From Bryum argenteum (taxonomy: Eukaryota; Streptophyta; Bryopsida; Bryales; Bryaceae): 64,000 nt of DNA. Position 1 is the first letter of the stretch, and every line of letters begins with the position of its first letter. Below, piece by piece: positions 57,871-64,000 of this stretch. The translations under genes were made by a program, and so were the position numbers. The notes under the pieces are model-generated. The model made no database searches. It saw nothing but the letters and a program-made list of their open reading frames with translations, and had not been told where the DNA came from. Location: contig CM073321.1 of assembly GCA_037043015.1 (NCBI GenBank), positions 39,948,420 through 40,012,419 on the forward strand. The letters run 5' to 3'.

Positions 57871-58870
57871 GCCCAACCCGGGGCGACCGGTAGAGCAGTG
57901 GCCGTCTGATCGGTCGATCGTGTTGAGAACTTGCACAGTATCCGAAGCCCCTTGTGGACGTCGGAGAGCAGGCGCCAACGCTCCCCAACACAGTAGGAGA
58001 CGCAAAGACGTTCACAGAAGTCCACTCCCATGACGATATGGAGACGAGGGACGCTGGCCGCGAAGCTTCTCCGGAGGACACGGCCGTGGACGCTTCTATA
58101 GAAGTAAATGATGGGCTTGCACCCACGGAGATGGCAATGGAAGGGCCAGTGGAACATGGGGTCACAAAGGAGGCCCGGAAGGAGCGCAAGGGACAGAGGA
58201 TGCAGCCACTCTGGTAGAGCTCCGCTCACCTTCACACAAAAGCAGTCATCAACAAAAAGATGTGACGGATATTAAGACTTGCTCCAAGACACCCTCTAGC
58301 GAGAAGACGGGCTCTTATCAAGTGTGTAAGAATTTCGTCGTCAGATTCCGACGTTAGGTCTGACATCAAATTCCGTCGTCAATGACAAATTGCTTCACAA
58401 TTATTTGACATTTATTTGCGCCATAGTTGACATTATTTTCCGTCACAAATGACATAGTCTTGCATCATAAATGACATAATTTTGCATCACAAGTGACATT
58501 TATTTGCGTTGCAGGGTGACATTGTTTTCTGTCACAAATGACATAATTTAACAATATTCCGTCACAATTGACAGAAGTCTGTGTCATGCATGAAATTATT
58601 CGGTGTATTAAATGACATTATTCTGTGTCACAATAGACATAGAAACACGCTTGCAATGATATAAGCAGCTTGTGTTTTTTTTCCTTAAATTATATGTGAC
58701 TGAAACAAAGAGCGTTTCAAGTCACACGACTCTTCCTGTCTGATGACACAAATTCACTTTGAGGTGATATAAGAGAGCGTTTTCACTGACATCAGATACC
58801 GTCTCATTGTTCACAAATTCAGGTTTTGCATGACATAACTTGCTTGCGTTTTCACTGACATCAAATACTC
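57871..58870. other. Subterminal-repeat DNA, no confident gene
   Basis: A short acidic open frame (57,954-58,217) has no recognisable domain. From about 58,330 many copies of GTCACAAATGACAT-like inverted motifs (GTCA-N4-TGAC) occur, typical in style of transposon subterminal repeats. Confidence 0.4.
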
Positions 58871-60688
58871 CGTGATGATCTCCACTTGCTTGAAAGACAA
58901 CCACGAGCTGCAATGCCTACTAGAGGAGGACGACGTCTTCACTATGAAGTAGGCCGTTGGCTATATCCTTTGGTGGCCCTGTATTGGCTTAATGCGTGCT
59001 CAAGTAGACTTTGAAGGAGCGCCTACAGAAACCGCTGAAATAAGCCCGCACGAAATTCAGCATCAGGAGTGGAGGACAACAAGCCAAGCCGGAGCAAAGA
59101 AAGGGAAATCTCCTATGAAGGAAAAGAAAGCTCCTTCTCCATCAAAAGAGAAGGTCACATCACCACCAAAAGAAAAGAAGAAGCGAACTAAGACGAAGGA
59201 GGATGCCGCCAACACCCGCAAGAGAGTCGCATTTGATGAAGCGTTAGAGGTACGTGACATAGCGCGTTTTCCCTCAAGGCTTACATGTAAGGTATACATG
59301 CAAATTGATGCTCCATTTACAATTGAAACTAGTTTCTCGCTCTGTATTCTAAAACGCAGGTCAACTCGTCTCAATTATGGTCTTCGACGAGTAGATCACG
59401 GGCAGCACTGAAAGATACTAACCATTTGAAGGCGTTGGTGCAAGCTGTTGCTTTCCTCTACCCTCGTGATGATCCATCCATTGTGTATACAGGATGAAGC
59501 TGGGGATTCGGAGAAGTTGACATCTCCAAAGACTATGCCCTAAGTTGTAGACTAATGGCTTTATCACTAGTGGTGTTTGCTAGCATTCTGAACCACGGTA
59601 GCCTTTATGTGTTTCTTTAAAAGTCTGAGTGACGTCAGTAATACACGTTCTGTTGCGTTCTATTTTATGTCAGAGTGTATTATGCATGACGTTTGACATA
59701 CGTCATGGAACGTGTCTTGTAACGTTATGAATGACATTATCGTTCATGTTAATGATTGTCTACTTGTGTCATTTAGGACGCTAACTACGCGTCAAACTCA
59801 ACAGTGCGTGGTGTAACTTGAGACACAAAGAAGGAAATTGGATGCATCACTGGTAACGTTGCGCACGTCACCATACATGTAATCGCGTTAGATTCTGCAA
59901 CATACGTATGCAACACTGTCAAAATGAACAAAACATTGTATCAGGCTTGACACAAAATCCATGGGACACATACGTTAATATGTGTCAAATTTAACACAAA
60001 TTCCAATGTGGATGCGTCATTTGTGACGCAACCCAAGTCACCATAGGGTTAGATGCGTTTACGTAAACGCGTTAAAATTTCTAACATATGTGTTAAACAA
60101 CGCTAAAATAAACAAAACATTCTGTCATTTTTGACAGAAAATCCAGAATATCTACGTCACTACAGACGTGCCCAACGTCAACCAACGTCTTAGGACGTTT
60201 TGGAAATCGCGTTAAAACAGAGGAGACAAGTGTTCCTCAACGTCAATGTGGACACTATCTCCTGTTTCTTTTGACACAAACTCCGAACTTCTTTCACATT
60301 CCAGAATGTGGTCACGTGTCACGATCTCAGCCACCAAAATTCAAATGCCACGTGAGATTTCCGATGCCACATCAGATCAGATTTTATTCATCACAAGGAT
60401 GAAAACTTGTCCCACGTGGCATATACAAACGCGGGAAAAGCTGAAATGGAAAGGAATTTACTTATCAAGTTACTCACCCTAGGTAACTTTGCCAACTTTA
60501 AAGACGTCATTTTGACATAGCATGTTAAATCCCCGTTAACATTTTTTAACAGGACATATTAAACTCAAAAGACGTTTGTGACAAATTTAAATAATTTGCG
60601 TCACTTTTTCTGTCCGCGTTAAACCATGTTAAACCGAGTTAAAAACAGCATAAAAAACAATGTCCGAGGACCCTGTTTTCGTCTAGTG
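58330..60688. mobile_element. CACTA-like DNA transposon remnant
   Basis: The right terminus reads, on the minus strand, CACTAGACGAAAACAGGG starting at 60,688, followed outward by TAA as a possible 3-bp target-site duplication. CACTA ends and 3-bp duplications are characteristic of En/Spm transposons. Subterminal GTCA/TGAC and GTTAAA-type motifs fill 58.3-58.7 and 59.6-60.65 kb. The left CACTA end was not found, so the left coordinate is only where the subterminal-type repeats begin. Confidence 0.45.
58874..59497 (+). pseudogene. CACTA-associated ORF, spliced, one TAG
   Basis: Exon 58,874-59,249 and exon 59,360-59,497, joined by a GTACGT...CGCAG intron in phase 0. It reads ISTCLKDNHELQCLLEEDDVFTMK, a TAG at 58,950, then AVGYILWWP, a segment reminiscent of the acidic-plus-GxxVxWP region of plant En/Spm accessory proteins. 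A Lys/Pro/Ser-rich linker and a helical C-terminus (LKALVQAVAFLYP) follow. The family link is weak. The fragment is short and 5'-incomplete. Confidence 0.4.
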
Positions 60689-60699
60689 TAATCTTAGAA

Positions 60700-63600
60700 T
60701 ATGACGCGTACAACACAGCGCCAACGTCGATCCACTCAGGACGACGGTCCTCCACAACCCACCTAGCAGACCAACAATTCGTACTTCTTTGCCATGTCTC
60801 GCGCTGCGTTTTGGGCCTCTCAATACTGGATAAGAAACTTCCCGTACTTAGCAATACCCTCCTCCCTACAAACAGGGGACACTGCCCGACCTAGCCACAT
60901 AGGGCATATTGCTGGGTTTTCAGGTCTTGGGAGGACCCACCAAAGGGGAGCGATCTGGCGCCAAGGGTTAAATCTTTCTTCAAGCCTCTCATTAGCAGGT
61001 CCGGAGTACGCCTCAATTTCTTCGTCCTCCGGAGTAACGTCCAGTGGTAGCAAAGTCAGACATGGGACGGGGAACAAGGGCCCTGGCCAATCGTGAAGCG
61101 GCCAGAAGCCCTCAACTAATCGAGACGATGTGGGGGGCAAAGGCTTTTGGATTTCTGTCAGCACTCAAGACAAGTACTCGACATATGGTTCGAATGCAGC
61201 AGCAAATGTTGAGCACCTCCTCCGACCACTCTCCCAGTATTCAATCCATTTACAAATTCCATGCATCATGAAAGTCCATCGGTTTGTTCTTTGGCTGCAG
61301 CCTCCTGCGCCTTTGCTTGATTCCCTGTTTGTGATGGAACTTTGCAATCCCACATATGCTTGAAAGGAACCGGATTCAGATCACCAGACGGTAGTTAAGG
61401 TAGCCTGTTGATGTCCTCTTTCCAAAGACAAATTGGTGGTTTGTTATGCGGTTGCCACTGGGAATCCAGCGCTGACTTCTTCCATCTCATTACTGGCCAG
61501 CCGTCCGAATCAACATAGAATTTGAAAAGGTGCATCTCCCCAAGTCCAATCAATCGATAGCATTGGTAACCCTTGACGTAAGACTTGAAATCTGCAGTGT
61601 CTTGCACAAACTCTGGCATGAACGACAATTCTTGAGACTGCATGAAAGCTTTCATAAGGTTTGCAAGCACGAAGGTATTCCTGCTCTTGAGAGCTTTCGA
61701 GAGATGGCTAAAGTACGCATCAATATCTTCATGAGTATGTGCCACTAATAGAAACCTAGATTGGATATCCTCCAATACCCCCTTGGCCGTAAGCAATGAG
61801 AAAAATGACATCAGGTACTTGTTTTTGTTGTCCTTCGCTGAATCCTCTAATTGAAGATACAGTTTCTTAGGCAGTGGAGACACGCCAAAGAATTTGTTCG
61901 GATCCAAGACCGTTAGGGCATCGGTGCACTTGAATTTTCCGCGTAACAATGCTTCAAAGAGAGAATTAGCTGGTGGATGAGGAAAGAGTGTCCTCGATTC
62001 TCGAAGCTTTGCAAGAGACGAAATTGTGGCATTGGGTACGGAGGACCAGCAGTCCAGTGAGTAATGCGCATAGGCGCCGTCACTGTGGCCATGAATAACC
62101 ATTCCCGTCACGTTCATTAGAAGCTGGCCCAAGCCAGCCGTTGCCTTTGTTGTAGTCCTCATCCGTGGAAGAGCTGTCTTCGCGGTATCCATTTTGTCAT
62201 GAATCACACATTGATTTTCTTGAGAATTCCGCTTTGACTCTTCACGCCAAGTTGCATATAGCCGACGACAAAATGTCTGCTGAAGGGCGTTGCACTCGGT
62301 ACATTTTGCAAAACTACTCCCAATGGGTTTGATAGCAACGTTATTGAACATGCCCGTCTTGCTTCCGCTAATTGCAGACTGACTAAACGGCGGCAGGCCG
62401 TAGCAAAGGTTCGTCTGCGGAAGAATTCAAAGAAACCAAGTTAGATGAAAATCGACTCATTTACTATTACAAGCGAAGCAGACATATTACTACAAATATC
62501 TAGACCCAAGAAGCCTCGCTCAGGCATGGGGCGCACGCCCCAGCCCGACCTTACAAACATCTCAATTTGAAGGTAGGAATTTACCTCATTAACATCGGCG
62601 TGAACTTTCGTCTAGTTGTTAAAGGCCGGAAGATACTCCAATGTGTCGATTCGGCGGGGTTATCTGGTTCCGCGCATTTGGTTAGGCATCTGATCAGCGT
62701 TCTCCGACACAATTGCTGCAATTGTGCCTATAGCTTGAACCGTCCCGATGCCAGGACGCTTGATGCCTTTATTTCCATGCTGACCAAAAAGAACACCTAC
62801 CTTAAAGTTCCGAATGTATCGATGGAATCTTGATCTGGCGATACCATGAATTTTATACCACGCCATATTGCACAACTCAAGTCTCATCAGCGTCATCAAC
62901 TTCACTCTGACCCCCTGTTTGGAGTGCATTTCTCCACTGGCCGCAATGCAGTACTCACGCCCGTCCTGTTACTCTTTTAGATAGAACAACTGTCTAATAG
63001 AGCAAGTATGTGACGAGGGAAATCGTTGGCAACACAGTAAATTGCAGCAATTCTCCGCGCTAATTTGTCGAATCTCGGTGTCTCCCGTCATTTTGGTGTA
63101 CAAGGAAATGACAAGACTTTCATGGCACTTCCTGCTGACAAATCAATAGGGAGGTTTCTGAATCCCCCCCCCCCCATATATGCGTGAGGGTCGATGACTT
63201 CCGGCAGGGACGCGAAGTGTTGAAGTGTGTCAGTCAGGGATCGACCACTGAATGCAAAAAAGCATTTTGAAAGGGGCCACTTTTTATGCGTCATAATGGA
63301 CATGATATCACCGGTCATCACCTGAAGTACAGTGACTCCAACAGAGTCCTCAACAAGAATACCATCCTAGTAGGGGTCAATGGAATCTCAGCAGTTGATT
63401 CTACCCGAAGCCATAACAACCCCGTCATCACCCTTCCTACCTCGTGTCCCATCCACGGGGATCTTGGAATATAAGGAGAGTCCACACCCTCATCACTATC
63501 ATCAGTGTGGGAGTCTTCCGGTGGAATCATCAAGTCTATGACTTTCCAAAGCACACTCTTATCAACAGATTGACCGAGGACACTAACACCTACCCGGCAT

Positions 63601-63893
63601 GGATGGAGAGGCAAAGATGAAAATAGTGGAATGATCTTGGATGGCCGTAGCAATACAAAGTCATTACTGTTGTCAAGCGAATGAATACCTTGCTAGTTGC
63701 CAGCAAGATGTGCTTCAAGAATAAAACTTGACCCCACCTCCCCAATCCCAGGATAAAGAAGTGTGACATCCATCCCATACCGATACACAATGTCGTGTGA
63801 ACTTCTTCCACTAACCCAATTAGAATTTGGGAAGCTACCCGATGCCATTATATAGAGCAAACGTGTATCGAGGGCTTGCCCAATGCAACTCAC
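60700..63893 (-). pseudogene. Unit E: DUF7869-like gene, multiply damaged
   Basis: Read on the minus strand, 63,893 to about 63,090 gives weakly conserved N-terminal segments (frame changes near 63,320). Then 62,960-62,585 has the HTH-like region (GIARSRFHRY) and ENADQMPN, cut by a TAA and a TAG; the latter sits where unit B has Trp. Intron 62,415-62,584 (GTAAAT...CCGCAG, phase 0) is at the same codon as in B. Exon 2 reads KCTECN, IHDKMDTAKTA, HGHSDGAYAHY, LQLEDSAKDNKNKY and VAHTHEDIDAYF to 61,395, with further homology in shifted frames to about 60,700. Three motif changes (HGHGD to HGHSD, LDN to LED, GHT to AHT) argue for an inactive protein. The 3' end is truncated by the CACTA terminus. 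The 5' end may extend past the window. Confidence 0.6.
62527..62542. repeat. Single palindrome (P5) in unit E intron
   Basis: TGGGGCGCACGCCCCA, inverted except for the central CA, located in the intron that in unit B carries three P2 palindromes. This is the only copy seen before the window ends. Confidence 0.6.
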
Positions 63894-64000
63894 TAGAGGT
63901 AAGATATCAACACTTGAATCTCACGTTCGCCCGAGGTCGTTCGTGTCCTTGGCCAATCACTGAGATCGGGTGTTGCGAGATGATCAACTTGCCGGTGATG

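Noticed and set aside
2134..62960. Reassigned stop codons or programmed read-through
   Set aside because: All three stops occur, positions differ between copies, and homologues show Gln or Trp at matching positions; frameshifts are also present. Decay explains this better.

Overview
The window looks like nuclear DNA of a plant, probably a bryophyte or a related streptophyte lineage. It contains an interstitial block of the plant telomere repeat TTTAGGG (about 47,083-47,177), GT-AG introns, plant-type FCP1-like HAD domains with a DLNG/DING motif, and very AT-rich intergenic DNA with satellites. I cannot name the species. I see no rRNA, tRNA or ordinary host housekeeping gene; nearly everything coding looks like repeated, decaying, mobile-type DNA.

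Most of the window is made of several diverged copies of one multi-gene unit that I do not recognise as a described element. The unit has two divergent arms. One arm is a long gene whose exons encode, in order, an N-terminal region, a basic NLS-like linker, a ParB/sulfiredoxin-like domain with a (E/D/G)G(N/Q)H-x-V-x-A box, a large unknown central domain, an acidic disordered region and an FCP1-like HAD domain; a second, more degenerate HAD gene may follow. The other arm is a gene for a DUF7869-like protein (HGHGD ... LQLDN..DNKNR ... GHTHEDID), plausibly an RNase H-fold transposase. Unit A (13.3-22.2 kb) has the ParB-HAD arm only. Unit B (33.7-47.2 kb) is the most complete. Unit C is split: its DUF7869 gene is at 25.7-28.6 kb and its ParB-HAD arm at 50.7-57.6 kb, with B lying in what would be C's divergent spacer. 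Unit E (60.7 kb to the window end) shows a DUF7869 gene. An older ParB-like relative lies at 4.6-7.1 kb beside a dead kinase-like gene.

The striking feature is that each unit carries its own short GC-rich palindrome, repeated many times in its divergent promoter region, introns, 3' flank and sometimes in frame in disordered coding sequence: CATCGGGCGATCGACCGATG in A, TATCGGCTGGCAGCCGATA in B, and TATCCCCGGCCCGGGGATA in both halves of C. Other palindromes mark 3.9-4.3 kb, 7.6-10.4 kb and 57.7 kb, and E has one copy of a further palindrome. In C the copies form regular arrays spaced about 46 bp and about 62 bp apart, directly upstream of each gene. The presence of ParB-like proteins beside private palindrome families suggests a eukaryotic element-specific DNA-recognition system; that is inference. 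The first exon of unit A's ParB gene also encodes an exact copy of histone H3 residues 1-8 (ARTKQTAR).

Layout: 0-0.9 kb, broken Tyr-rich repeat protein; 2.1-7.1 kb, dead kinase-like and ParB-like genes with a GC-rich palindrome array between; 7.6-10.4 kb, region with its own palindrome family; 10.4-13.2 kb, AT-rich, no gene; 13.3-22.2 kb, unit A; 22.3-25.2 kb, minisatellite, poly-T tract and about 176-bp satellite; 25.7-29.7 kb, left half of C; 30-33.5 kb, (TATAT)n, AT-rich DNA and a gene fragment; 33.7-47.2 kb, unit B; 47.5-48.6 kb, AT-rich duplication; 48.6-57.6 kb, right half of C; 57.7-60.7 kb, CACTA-like element remnants; 60.7-64 kb, unit E. Most of the long genes carry in-frame stops of the kind made by C-to-T change (CAG, CAA, CGA to TAG, TAA, TGA), so these copies are mostly inactive or nearly so.
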